Origin: Hemibagrus wyckioides
Lineage: Eukaryota > Chordata > Actinopteri > Siluriformes > Bagridae
DNA length: 64,000 nt
Direction: 5' to 3'
Assembly (NCBI RefSeq): GCF_019097595.1
Contig: NC_080712.1
Coordinates: 26,693,646 to 26,757,645, forward strand
Each line of letters starts with the position of its first letter. Position 1 is the stretch's first letter. A model generated the notes under the pieces. It had not been told where the DNA came from, ran no database searches, and saw only the letters and a list, made by a program, of their open reading frames with translations. Positions 1-64,000 of the stretch are shown in pieces. The position numbers and the translations under genes are program-made.

Positions 1-391
1 AAAAATGGGCAAGCGTCAGGATTTGAGTGAGTTTGACAAGGGCCAAATTGTGATGGCTAGATGACTGGATCAGAGGATCTCCAAAACTGCAGCATTTGTG
101 GGGTGTTCCCGGTCTGCAGTGGTCAGTATCTATCAAAAGTGGTCCAAGAAAGGAACAGTGGTGAACCAGCGACAGGGTCATATGCGGCCAATGCTCACTG
201 ATGCACGTGGGGAGCGAAGGCTGACCCGTGTGATCCGATCCAACAGACAAGCTACTGCTGCTCAAATTGCTGAAGAAGTTAATGCTGGTTCTGATAGAAA
301 GGTGTCAGAATACACAGTGCATGATGGACAGCAAAAGGGGGACCAGCACAATATTAGGCAGTGGGTCATAATGTTATGCCTGATCAGTGTA
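1..391 (+). mobile_element. Tc1/mariner-type element, HTH-only non-autonomous copy (left end cut by window)
   Basis: The reading frame starts at ATG 5-7 (MGKRQDLSEFDKGQIVMAR) and meets TGA at 62-64 (codon 20). It continues as VGCSRSAVVSIYQKWSKKGT, the paired-like helix-turn-helix of Tc1 transposases, and then loses homology after about codon 105. The DDE catalytic domain is absent. The right end is a terminal inverted repeat (ATAATGTTATGCCTGATCAG..., about 367-391). The copy at 9631-10154 has the same structure and the same stop. It is a decayed element in an ATE1 intron and not a gene. Confidence 0.85.
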
Positions 392-2129
392 TACAGTCGT
401 GTGAAAAAGAAAGTACACTCTCCTTCAATACTATGCTTTTAGTTATCAGTGTCTAAATAATGATTGTGTGGTTCTCACCAACTTCTATAAACAGACTAAA
501 AACCTAAGGTCTTGGCGAAAAAAAAACCCCAATAGATTTAATGTTAACAGATTTCCAAAATGATATGAGAGACAGATTGTACTTACTTTTTCTCCCACCA
601 TGTTTCAGATTGTTGGGGGTAAAAATGATGACATTGAAATCTAATGTGTTTTTGTTGTCACCTGAGGTTATTTGTTTGCGTATAGTAAGTTTTACGTTTG
701 CGAGAACCACACAGTTGTTATTTAGGCCGTGCTAACTAAAAACATAAGCTTGAAGAAGGGCATGCGTTTTTTTCTTTCTCGACTGTATTGCCTGTGTTTT
801 ATTGCTGTAAAAAATGGGTCAGGAAGTGGAACATTTCAGGCGAGAAGTTCTGCATCAGTGTTACATTAGTGCTACAGGGGGCAGCAGATACCCAGAAACA
901 CACACGTATGATGTACAACTTCTTCCTGTCAGTCTGACCCTAGTTCCTGTTCGTATTTTTACAGTGTCAACAAATTTTAATCATAAAGCGCTATACAACG
1001 GTCAAATGCCAATGATTTGACCCCAAAGTAAAAGACAATTTGAAATCTGATTCTAGAAAACACCATTTCAGGCTCTGCATCACTTAGTGTGATTTACAGC
1101 CAAGAATATGACCAAATGAAATATAGTACTTCCACACCTCACCGAAATGAGCAGCCCAGGAATGTTTCGGAAACAGCAGAGATTTAGAGATGCTCCCCGA
1201 AGGAGGAGAAAGAGCTCCTTTCAGCATCACACACACACACACACACACCCTCCCCTTCCCCTCCTTTTCCCTCAACGGAAAACACCTGGTGACAAATTTA
1301 CGGTAACAGACTTTATGACCACCTTTACGACTTTATTGCCCTGAACACAGATGGAGTTAAGTGATTGATATTACACAGGTTTTCTACATGAGCAGGAATT
1401 TATAGGAGACTTTCTAGTATCTGGATATGTGTTCGTGTGCACACACACACACACTCCATAGAGGAAATGAATAAGTCTCGCACAGCAACTTTTTTTGAAG
1501 TTTATTGTATGGTTGTGAATAATAAATAAATTGGGGATGAATATTTTATGAATATTAAGTTTTTTTACAACTAAACTAGAAGAATGTTATATCACATTCA
1601 TGCGCTGCATTTATTATTAATATTGTAAGAAGTGGAATGAGGGAAATTCTGAAATAATAAATTATTTGAATAAACCGTGTAGTCAGAGAAATATGCATCT
1701 CCCTCATTAAATATAGAAATGACCGATTCATGTACACAAGACGCCTTTTACGCCACACTAAAACTGACCCATGGGTATTTATTGATGCATTTTTTTTTCT
1801 TTTAATAAACTGAATTTTCATGACTGTTTAATTAATGTCTGTAATTTGCCATAAAATAAATGCAGCTGAAGCTGATACAGCAATAAACTTAAATAGATAC
1901 TAAAAAAATTATTGTAAAATTAGTATTAATATTATTTAAGATATGGCCTATATTTTAATTCTAAAGCTTGTTTTATGATGTGGTTTTTTTATTCTTTAGA
2001 GCAAGTAAAGTGACACTTAATATTTCAAGCTCCCCGTGCTCATATTTCAAATGTTTCTGATTTGTTATTTGTGAAATTCAACATGTAGATCTTCTCTTGT
2101 GGATTCTCCTCTTCAGCTCACTCCACTTG

Positions 2130-2640
2130 AATTGAGTTTAATGGTCAGTGGACTGGGAAGGCCACGTCAAACCCTTGATACTGAGGTCACTGAACCATTT
2201 CTGTGGTCATTTGAATGTATGTTTTGGATCGTTGTCCTGTCGAGAAATCCAACTACATCCTAGCTGTCACTTTTTGCCAAAGACAGTCAGCTGTTTAGTT
2301 CTCAGTGCCTTTAGAGGAAAAGCAGCCCATACATCTCAGAATCTCCATCATACCTACCAGCAAGGATTAGTGTTTTTTTTTCTCCTAACTCTTTTAATCC
2401 GAGTCTGTAAGTCCATTTTTATTTCATCTGACAATAATAAAATCCAGTTCCAAATTTCCAGTATGTGTTCTTTTGGTCTGTTGACCATGCAGCTGGTGTC
2501 TAATTGTATATATTGAGACTCTGTGACCATAAAACACTTACATCTTTTTGTGAATCTCCACCTGAGACCGTGAGGAAGTTTATTTCACCATATTGCACAA
2601 CCCAAATCTTTAAAATTCTTTTCTGAAATATCTTAGACGT
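2130..2640. repeat. Probable old DNA-transposon remnant
   Basis: The stretch TGTTTTGGATCGTTGTCCTG followed by TCCAAC, and the later CCATAAAACACTT, resemble a dispersed element often met in fish genomes. I recall it only by pattern and cannot name the family. No intact reading frame. Confidence 0.35.
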
Positions 2641-5600
2641 CTTCATATCCTTTTATAAATAGAAAAAATATTACATTTTTAATCTGCTTGTTTAAGGGTT
2701 ATAGATTTATACTTAACCTTTTAAAATAATAATTATAAAAATTTGTTAGGGTTTTTTTTAAAACCTTTTTATGCATAAAATATTATTTGATTAATAAATT
2801 CATTCATTAATTATATTTATATGAATTATTAAACAGTTTTTTTTTAATGATTTAGGGTTGGGAAATTGTTCACAAAGCGATATCACGTGTTCCATAGTCG
2901 CATGTCGTGGAAATGGCTTTGCGAATCTTGATCTAATATCTTTGTCTTATCGCCCACCCCTTTTCCTAATCCTTCTCAAGAATGCTTGGGGGTGAAACAC
3001 ATGCGCATCCTCTCCTAGGCTGCTTCGTCACGGCTCCACTTCTCGTTCTCTCTGTCAATAATGTTCAGCATGTTCAGGCGTATTGATGTTTTTATAGATG
3101 TTTCTTGCTTTATTTTATTCTCTAATCTTCTCTGTCATTTCTACATCATGTTTATGAACAGGATGTACATGCCAGTGCAACAGGAAGTCATGGATGATGT
3201 GTAGTGTATTTCAGTTAAAGGTTAAAAGTCTGGTATTTTCCCTGTGAGAAAATGAAACACAAAAGGTTTCTTATCATGATATGTACCAAGGGTGCCAATA
3301 GATTTGGACCTGGAAATGGACATGGAATATTTGGCTTTGTGCAAGACCGTGTGTGTGTGTGTTTAGAATTCAGAGCAATTGACCTTCTGGTTATTGCTTG
3401 TAGTAAGTGTCTTTCCACTCCTCTGCATCTCCGTTCCTCACTTCCTGTGTTTTCCTGTCCCATAAAATATAGTGCCAGAGGCATCACTCATGCAGAAATA
3501 CTTTAGGGCTAAGCACTAAATATACACCTCACTGCCCCCTCAGGAGATATTGTGTGTGTGTGTGTGTAAGTAGCTTATTTGTTTCTGATGTGTATGGGAA
3601 AGAGTGTGTACCACATTACACGTGCCAATGGTGCATGTAGTTTAGTGAGCTCATTATTTTGCGTGTACGATCTATTCACACATGGTTCCCATAGCAAACG
3701 TTAGTCCTGGGTCTTTATGATGTGTTAACGGCTCAAAAGGGAGAATCTGTCTTCAAGAGGAACACATCTCATTCCCTTCCTGTATATCGCATGCCTTTTG
3801 GTAGAGTTTGTGTTTACAAAAAGAAACCTTCCTAACAGTTATTCACAGACGCTTTATACACTAGATGCCATTCAGTGCGTTGGAAACGGATCTACGATGA
3901 CAATAACACCCTGTAATGTCCTAGTGTGCGTGCACTCAAGTTTGTAGCTCGAACACAGCTCTGGACATCAAGCAAGACAGTAACAGGGCCCAGGCCTCAG
4001 CTCTGGAAGCAGCCCAGCATCTGCTCTGCCTCTTCTGTGTGTGTTTACTTTACAGAGAAAAAAACAGTCCAGCGAGTCGCACGTCCTCGCTCCGTGTTTA
4101 TAATGTCCGTCGGAAACGTTCCCTATTTAGCCGGTCGAATTTATGAACAGGAAAAGTTAGAAGGTGAATGAACGTCATAAGGAAAAACTAATCGTCACCT
4201 AAGCCGATAACTCGCTGTCAACCCTCGTGCACCGCTAGGGAAAGAAAATCACGACTGTGTTTTTATTTCGGGGAAAAAAACAGAATATATTTTAAAAATG
4301 AATAATAAACAGCGTGTAGATTTCTCTTAGGAACATTGAGAAATTTCTAGGTTTTAGTTTCAGTCTTTTAGCACACGATCAGGGTGTATGATCTTACAAG
4401 TCCGGTGCTGACTTGTCCATTTCACTATGATTTATTACCCACAGTTTCTGGACTGTTTGAGGGGTACTGTTTCTTTCCTATGCACCGTGTATCGAGTAGC
4501 GTTTGGGTTTTCGTTCTTCCGGGCTCTCTCTCTCTGTCTCACTCTTGGCGGGTGACGGGGCCGGCAGTGGGTATGTGGGCAGCTGGCACGAGGCCAGGCA
4601 GGAAATGGCCTTGCTTTCCTTATTGCTCCAAACAGGATGTCAGTGTGTAAACTTTTGCTCTCAGGGTCTGGCTTCAGCCCAGAAAGTAGGGGAGGAGGAG
4701 GAGGAGGAGGAGGAGGAGGGGGAGGAGTGGACATCAGTGTAAAATCAATTGAGGAAAGCCTCTTTCCCTTTGCACACACAGCAGATCACATTTTGCTGTT
4801 TGTTCTTTGAAAACATAAGGAGGAACTGAATTTCAGAAATCCATGGAGAAGAGTTGAAGTGCAAAGGTTTGGATGATATGATGATTTAAACTGTTATCAT
4901 TAATAATAATATTTGTTCTGTGCTGAATATCATCTCACACCATTACACTCATCCACCTTTATTTGTTTTTTCCTGTCCACATTCTGTCCAGGAATACCTG
5001 TGTGGTTTTTTTTGTTATTTTTTGTCCACGGAGCCCTGGGCCTGAGCAAAAAGCCTCCTCCCTGCTTCCATTTAAACCTGAGAGGTCTAAAAAAAAAAAA
5101 AAAAAAAAACCTGCTAAAAGCAGCAGGAGCCAGTGAACAGAGTGCATGTTGTTTTACAGCCTCGGCTACAATGATGTCATGTTGTCGGAGGACGAGAAAA
5201 TGAGTTCCATGTCCACGGAAGGACTGAATCCCGTTCTTCACTACAGTGAGCTAGAAAGCCTCCTTCGGCGATGGAGAGACGGCTTTGCAGATTGCACACA
5301 TGCATCCTCGCCATGTGGCTTCCATATGCAAACACGTAGACCATCTTGCATTACTTTCAAAATTTGCTGGAAGAACTATAAGAAAAGATTTTTTTCCTTT
5401 CTTTTAAACACGCAAGTATAGGCATGCATCCCCGTAGCCCTGCAGCTATCCAGCACATAGCAATTGGAAACACGCTCTCACACCCAGCAAAATGGCTCCA
5501 AATGTAGAATTCGCGCAGTATCTGCTGCCCATTATAGTATTTTTCTTGTGGCTGTAATATCCTCCATTTCAAACTGTTTGGGGGAAACACCCGCTTTGAT

Positions 5601-5686
5601 TGTAATTGAGTTTTGAAGTCAGCGTGCAAAAGGTGGTATAAATCTTGCTGCTGCCTTCTGTGAAGCAGGTTTATGTTTCTTGCTAT

Positions 5687-5895
5687 AAAGTTCCTAGCTG
5701 TAACGTTCCTAGCTGTAACGTTCCTAGCTGTAACGTTCCTAGCTGTAACGTTCCTAGCTGTAACGTTCCTAGCTGTAACGTTCCTAGCTGTAACGTTCCT
5801 AGCTGTAACGTTCCTAGCTGTAATGTTCCTAGCTGTAACGTTCCTAGCTGTAACGTTCCTAGCTGTAACGTTCCTAGCTGTAACGTTCCTAGCTA
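5687..5895. repeat. 15-bp minisatellite, about 14 units
   Basis: Unit GTTCCTAGCTGTAAC repeated head to tail with one visible change (TAATG at 5821-5825). Because 15 is a multiple of three, it creates long spurious reading frames on both strands (FLAVT and VPSCN on +, NVTAR on -). Confidence 0.97.
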
Positions 5896-6360
5896 TTTTT
5901 TCCTTTGCTGTGACTCCTGAAGCTTTTGCCACTGAATTCACTTCTTCACCAATGCCACCAATCTCCAGTTAGCGGTTAATTAATTCACGTAGCCAGATTG
6001 TGAAAGAGTGTGATAAATGTTGGCGTAGCAAACGGAGACAGACATTAAACACTGAACGAAACACTGCAGCCTCATGATTCGATGCTGTTTATCCACATGA
6101 GCACATTAAACATGGCTCCTTTCTCTCTGTGCCTATACACACTGTATGAGCAGCAGCTATGGGTTTTTATCTTAATAACTACACAGTTTATGGGTGTAGA
6201 ATATTGAGCTGTAACTGTAACTGCTATAACACATATTAAGTAATATAATAAGTTCATAGTCATCTTGACAACTGTCAGCTTAATACACCAATGATACCAA
6301 AAACAAAAATGATTCCAAAAAAAAATTCAATCTTCTCTGTTCTGATTCCTGTTGACTCAG

Positions 6361-59902
<53,542 letters not shown>

Positions 59903-60249
59903 CTCCTTCTCTTCTTCAGCTCACTCTCAAGCCTATACGCTCCGTCTAATCCACAGTCATTAGTCTTATTTGGCCTTTTTAGTCCCAGATTTTTCCATAT
60001 CCAAATTGCTTCCAGTGTGCTGTCTTAAAGCTTAAAGGAGTCGTATAGCTCTAAAGCCTCCGTCTATCTTTTCTGTTTGAACCCTCGTGATATTGTTGCC
60101 CCAATGACAGACTATACCTATGTGTAATTGACCTCACGCTAATACACAACTCACAATGTAGAATTATTTTATCGTATAATCCGTAGTTATGGATATGAAT
60201 GACGGAAGAGATGATACTGTGACGTGCTTAGCTCTGCTTGTAAGGTCCA

Positions 60250-60276
60250 TACCACCACCACCACCACCACCACCAC
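60250..60276. repeat. (ACC)n repeat in the ATE1 3' UTR
   Basis: Nine ACC units within the inferred 3' UTR. Confidence 0.95.
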
Positions 60277-60538
60277 AAGAGCCACCAAAGACATGAAGCG
60301 TGAAGGTAGAAAAAGTGTGTTGTGTTTATTTTCCCTTTGCTAGAATGATCACATAGTGTGAAATACCAAAAAAATCATGTTCTGTGTGCCATACTGGAGG
60401 ACTGACATCAGAATTAAGGGTTTAAAGCCCCATGTTAGATCAGCAGAATGCTCTGGAGCAGCTGTAATCTGTCTCATACTGTTATGTAAGTTACAGATTT
60501 TCATTTGTTATTTATTTCCATCACACTTAAAACACACA

Positions 60539-60544
60539 AATAAA
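60539..60544 (+). promoter_or_regulatory. Polyadenylation signal AATAAA of ATE1
   Basis: A canonical hexamer about 640 nt after the ATE1 stop, followed within 15-35 nt by a T-rich stretch. It is the first AATAAA I noticed after the stop codon. Confidence 0.55.
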
Positions 60545-60565
60545 ATCATTTATGATCATTTGCCT

Positions 60566-61525
60566 CTCGTTTCTGTCACCCGCAATAGATCGTGCAGAGC
60601 AACAAAGCAAGGAATGTTCCATCCTGAGCTGTGAGGAAGAGTATCCTGATTGTACACAGCCAAACATTACAGCCTGGTGGGTTTGTTTGGATTTGGGTCA
60701 GTCAGTCACGTATGTAGTCAAGGGAATGCCAGTAGACACAGGCTGAGCTCCAGCGCTCACCTGCTGACGCTAGCTTTGCTGACGCGCAATCCTCTCCAGC
60801 AGTCTACGCCAGCACCCTCATTAAACTGTGGTGGGGAATCAGGCGCGGATGCTGGGTGGCCTTGGTGGAAACCCAAATGATCCCGTGTTCTCGTAACCTT
60901 TCCATCACAATAGCGCAGGGAACATTTATTCCTCCTGACCTTAGCTAGTCTGGCCCAGTATATTAGATCTGCTGGGAAATGAGGTGTTCCAGCACTGAGT
61001 GGAAGTGGTAGTAAGCTTTTTCTTCTAAATGAGCAAAACCATTAGAGTCAAGAAATATCTATCTCCAAGTACAAGTTCATTCTGACTAAAAGCTACAAAA
61101 ATATCAGACGTGAGTCAGATCACTTCTTCTTTAGCCTGTTTTTTAAAATAAACACACAGACTGATTTAATAAAAAAAAAAAATCATTTACTGTCGTCTCA
61201 TTTAGCTGCAAACTAACATGCAGTGTGTTTGAGTGAAGCTTGGCAAGATCGGATGAACTCGGATGATGTGTTTTGGGGATTTTATTGCACCAGTGTGTAA
61301 ATTCTAGTATTATTAAGAGTATTTTTAGTAAATGATAATACTCAATATAGAGTGATAAAAGAGATTAGAAGGTAGATCATCATCATTATATCAGTTACCC
61401 TGGATGGGGTGCCAACACATTGCAGGGCACACACACAATTTAGAGAAGCCAGTCAGGCTTCAGCACGTCTTTGGATTGTTATAGGAAACTGGGGAACTTG
61501 GAAGCATGGTCTCTCTCTCTCTCTC

Positions 61526-61618
<93 letters not shown>

Positions 61619-62053
61619 AACTCCACACACAGAGAAGGCAGGAATGGAACCCCCAACCCCAGAGGTGCAAGGCAAACATGTCCCCAAATTTCTTACCATT
61701 ACCACCTAGATACTAAAATACTACACTTCACTCACTAGTTTTGCTCAGCATCAGACACAAATACACAGAAAGAGCAGGAAAGACGTCACTTTAGTTCCTG
61801 GGATTGGATTAAAAAGGGTGCTGATGTCAGCAGATGGACCATTCTGACATCACTGGTACCAAATACAGTTCCTCTGAATCAGCCAGACAAAAATAGAAGA
61901 GGAAAAAAAATCCGAAATTTACTTGAAACCTTTTTTTCCCCACTTCAGTCGTTGATAAATTCAGCAAATTATTACTCTGTGTAAACCAATCCATTTAACG
62001 ACGTATTGTCAATATGGTCTTTAAGATGGTTACTGCAAATCCAATCAGCTCAA

Positions 62054-62091
<38 letters not shown>

Positions 62092-64000
62092 TCCCCATCA
62101 TCCTGCTCTCAAATCATCTTTACCATCATATTTCAACCTTGCTGTAGATGTTATTAAGCCTTTGTCCAAGGCGACCGACTGCTTCGTTGTTCCTGCTGGT
62201 CAATAAAAAGCAATTTCTTGCTCCTTTTGCTTTTCTGTGTCTGTGCCAGCATCGGGTTGACTGAGGCTGGCGCTACGCTGCTCCCCTGTAGCTCCTGTCA
62301 TCCTGGGTTAGTCTCGCTCTCTTCTGGCAGGGCTGCTTTGTGCCAGCAGTCTGGAGAGGTTTAGCCTGTAAACACATACACACACACACACACATTTTAG
62401 TCAGCATACAGACCAACTCGGTCACTTACCCCAAAACAATTACTGTAATGTGCCCTAAATCAGAGCAGCCAAGCAATTTGGCTATGTAGCATACGAGCCA
62501 AAAATATGCTTTGTATGCATTTTTTTTTTCTTTATGTATTCTAGAAAAAATAGAATACTGAACAAAACTACAGCAGAAATGTTCAACTGTAGCTAATCCG
62601 CTCATAATGAACATCCTTTTGTTTCTTGCATGTAGCCTCTGACTGCTTATCGAGGCTCAAAATCTGGATTTCTCTATAGAGCAAGTGAGAATAGAGTAAA
62701 AAGTGTGATATAAATGAAATCTAATTGAACTAATCGCTTATTATCCGGGTCACTTGTCCTCTCATTAATTAGATCCAACAGACTAACAACCAGAACAACT
62801 ATGCTATGTTCAATAGTTTACCACAGCAACTGAAAATGACTACTAGAAGTTAGCTGTTAGCTAGTGAATACTGGCGATTACACAGTACACACTTTTGCAA
62901 GTGATCTTTTGTTGTTTGCAGGTTTACACAACACAGTGGTTTTTGTAATGTTTTCTAGAACCTTGTCCTGCAAAGCCAGAGCTTCAGAACAACAGCAGCA
63001 GGTCTGGACTCCATAGTAGCTTTCATTAGCCAAGACCCACCCAAGAGGGCGTGATTGACATGTAAAACAACCAATCACAGTTCGTTTTGTTCGTTTGTAG
63101 ATCGTTCATTTAAGAGTTATTGTGAACTACCGTGAAAACCCAGCATTTAGCTGATCCTCATACGTGCTCATTGTCACACTTGTAAACATGACGGCTTCCA
63201 TCTTCCATGAGGGAAGTAGTGTCATGACAGCTTTGTTTCCAACACTTCTGCCAGAAATCTTGTAGAATATGATCAGATGACGACGTCCAAACGTCTGAAG
63301 CGTTTCCAAATAGAACCTGAACAAGTGCAGAATTCAGTACAAGTTGCATTCATGTTCATGGGAGTCGCTACACATTTCCAGTGTACAGGTAGTCTGTGGG
63401 TTTGGTACTGAGTTATGATTCCTGACATGATGAGCTCTAAAGATTACTCTTATCACTAATGTTTGCTGATCAATGTTTTATAAAAAGCATCCATGTTTTT
63501 CCCATGTTCTATCCGTAACACAGTAGGTTAACCCAACTAAACGGAGGCAAAATCCAGGAAAAGACATGAGCAGTGGTATACTGGTATCCGTTCAAATCAC
63601 AATCTTTTGATCTCTGTTTGTTTTTTTCCCCTACACCATATTTCTGGCTCCTGTCTCGTCCTTTCTGCTCCAAACTGATTTTTTTCCGCTCATTTTCCTG
63701 TACATTAGTGTACCGCTATATCCTGTAGATCCTGTGCTCAGGCCATAGACCACTTAAATACAGTGTGTTTGGCACCCGGACCTCAACCGCTGAGCTCGGA
63801 TTCCTCGCCTCCGCCGGGTTCAAACTCTGGACCGTAGGAGCCAGCGGTTGTTCTGTGGTGTTGTGGGTGGCTTTATCCTCTTCCAGTTCCCATCACACTC
63901 CACCGAATAAGCTGGCGCGTTTGGCAAGAGGAGCTTTAAACCCCCTCGGTACGAGAGAAGGGCAAAAGCAGAGCACGGAGTCGGATCAGAAAAACAGGTC
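60566..64000. other. Downstream intergenic sequence
   Basis: No gene can be supported. It holds two CT tracts, a CA tract (62.37 kb) and, from about 63.76 kb, a GC- and CpG-richer stretch (CTCCGCCGGG, CTGGCGCG) that could border a promoter beyond the window. Vertebrate gene order would place FGFR2 on this side, but no FGFR2 exon is visible. Confidence 0.6.
61508..61614. repeat. (CT)n microsatellite, over 100 bp
   Basis: A long CT run with a few CTTT and CGC interruptions, downstream of ATE1; a shorter one lies at 62054-62087. Confidence 0.95.

Larger units (their letters stand above)
1..6360 (+). other. ATE1: Intron upstream of the first visible ATE1 exon (partial)
   Basis: Holds the Tc1 copy at 1-391, an old transposon-like remnant (2.1-2.6 kb), CA repeats, a GGA-rich tract (4689-4725), a poly(A) run (5089) and the 15-bp minisatellite. 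No exon encoding the N-terminal Cys-rich ATE1 domain is visible. The short open frames here have no homology I recognise. Confidence 0.7.
59903..60565 (+). other. ATE1: ATE1 3' UTR (inferred)
   Basis: This sequence follows the stop codon directly. It contains an (ACC)n tract at 60250-60276 and an AATAAA polyadenylation hexamer at 60539-60544. The bases after the hexamer include T/GT-rich sequence (about 60557-60580) that could serve as the downstream element. The exact cleavage site cannot be read from sequence, so the end is approximate. An ATTAAA near 60821 is a possible distal alternative. Confidence 0.6.

Noticed and set aside
4435..4779. Proline-rich minus-strand open frame
   Set aside because: It reads through a (GGA)n repeat; no homology and no splice context.
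5146..5421. Open frame after an acceptor-like TTTTACAG, in the intron just upstream of the first visible ATE1 exon
   Set aside because: The peptide does not resemble the missing ATE1 N-terminal region, and no donor with the required phase is evident.
5357..5941. 194-codon minus-strand open frame with NVTAR pentapeptide repeats
   Set aside because: It is produced by the 15-bp minisatellite; flanking parts have no recognisable homology or exon signals.

Overview
The window is vertebrate genomic DNA, almost certainly from a teleost fish. It is AT-rich and intron-dominated, full of (CA)n, (GA)n and (AT)n microsatellites, decayed Tc1/mariner transposons and tRNA-derived SINEs. The repeats look like those of otophysan fish, and a catfish is my best guess, held weakly. 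I see no bacterial, plasmid or viral gene content.

One protein-coding gene can be supported: the 3' two thirds of ATE1 (arginyl-tRNA--protein transferase 1), on the + strand. Eight coding exons are resolved to the base by splice signals, reading phase and homology: 6361-6575, 10527-10655 and 14965-15093 (two alternative exons), 21781-21813, 30297-30478, 35131-35230, 51506-51626 and 59724-59902. All introns are GT-AG and the frame is continuous from the first exon to a TAG stop. With one alternative exon used, the window encodes about 318 residues of a protein of roughly 500. The N-terminal, cysteine-rich part is encoded upstream of base 1.

The most interesting structure is the pair of equal-length (129 nt, 43 codon) tandem-duplicated exons at 10527 and 14965. 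They correspond to the mutually exclusive exons that distinguish ATE1 isoforms in mammals. Both are phase 0 at each end, so double inclusion or skipping would keep the frame. Exclusivity must therefore be imposed by something other than frame. Both acceptors lie in the same 19-nt sequence, which also reads as a good donor site (AAG|GTGAGG). The two encoded segments differ strongly in charge (about +1 versus -7).

Layout: 1-6360 is intron 5' of the first visible exon, with a Tc1 remnant at the edge and a 15-bp minisatellite. 6.4-35.2 kb holds six closely recognisable exons (one a 33-nt small exon) among Tc1 remnants and SINEs. 35.2-51.5 kb is one 16-kb intron with SINEs and simple repeats. 51.6-59.7 kb is the last intron, with a Tc1 fold-back, a candidate MITE and long (CT)n tracts. 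59.7-60.6 kb is the last exon and 3' UTR. 60.6-64 kb is downstream sequence with no gene I can support. In vertebrates FGFR2 commonly lies 3' of ATE1, but nothing here proves that.

I found no wholly new biological system. The main leads are the regulation of the alternative exon pair and a non-autonomous, HTH-only Tc1 family whose two copies share the same in-frame stop.
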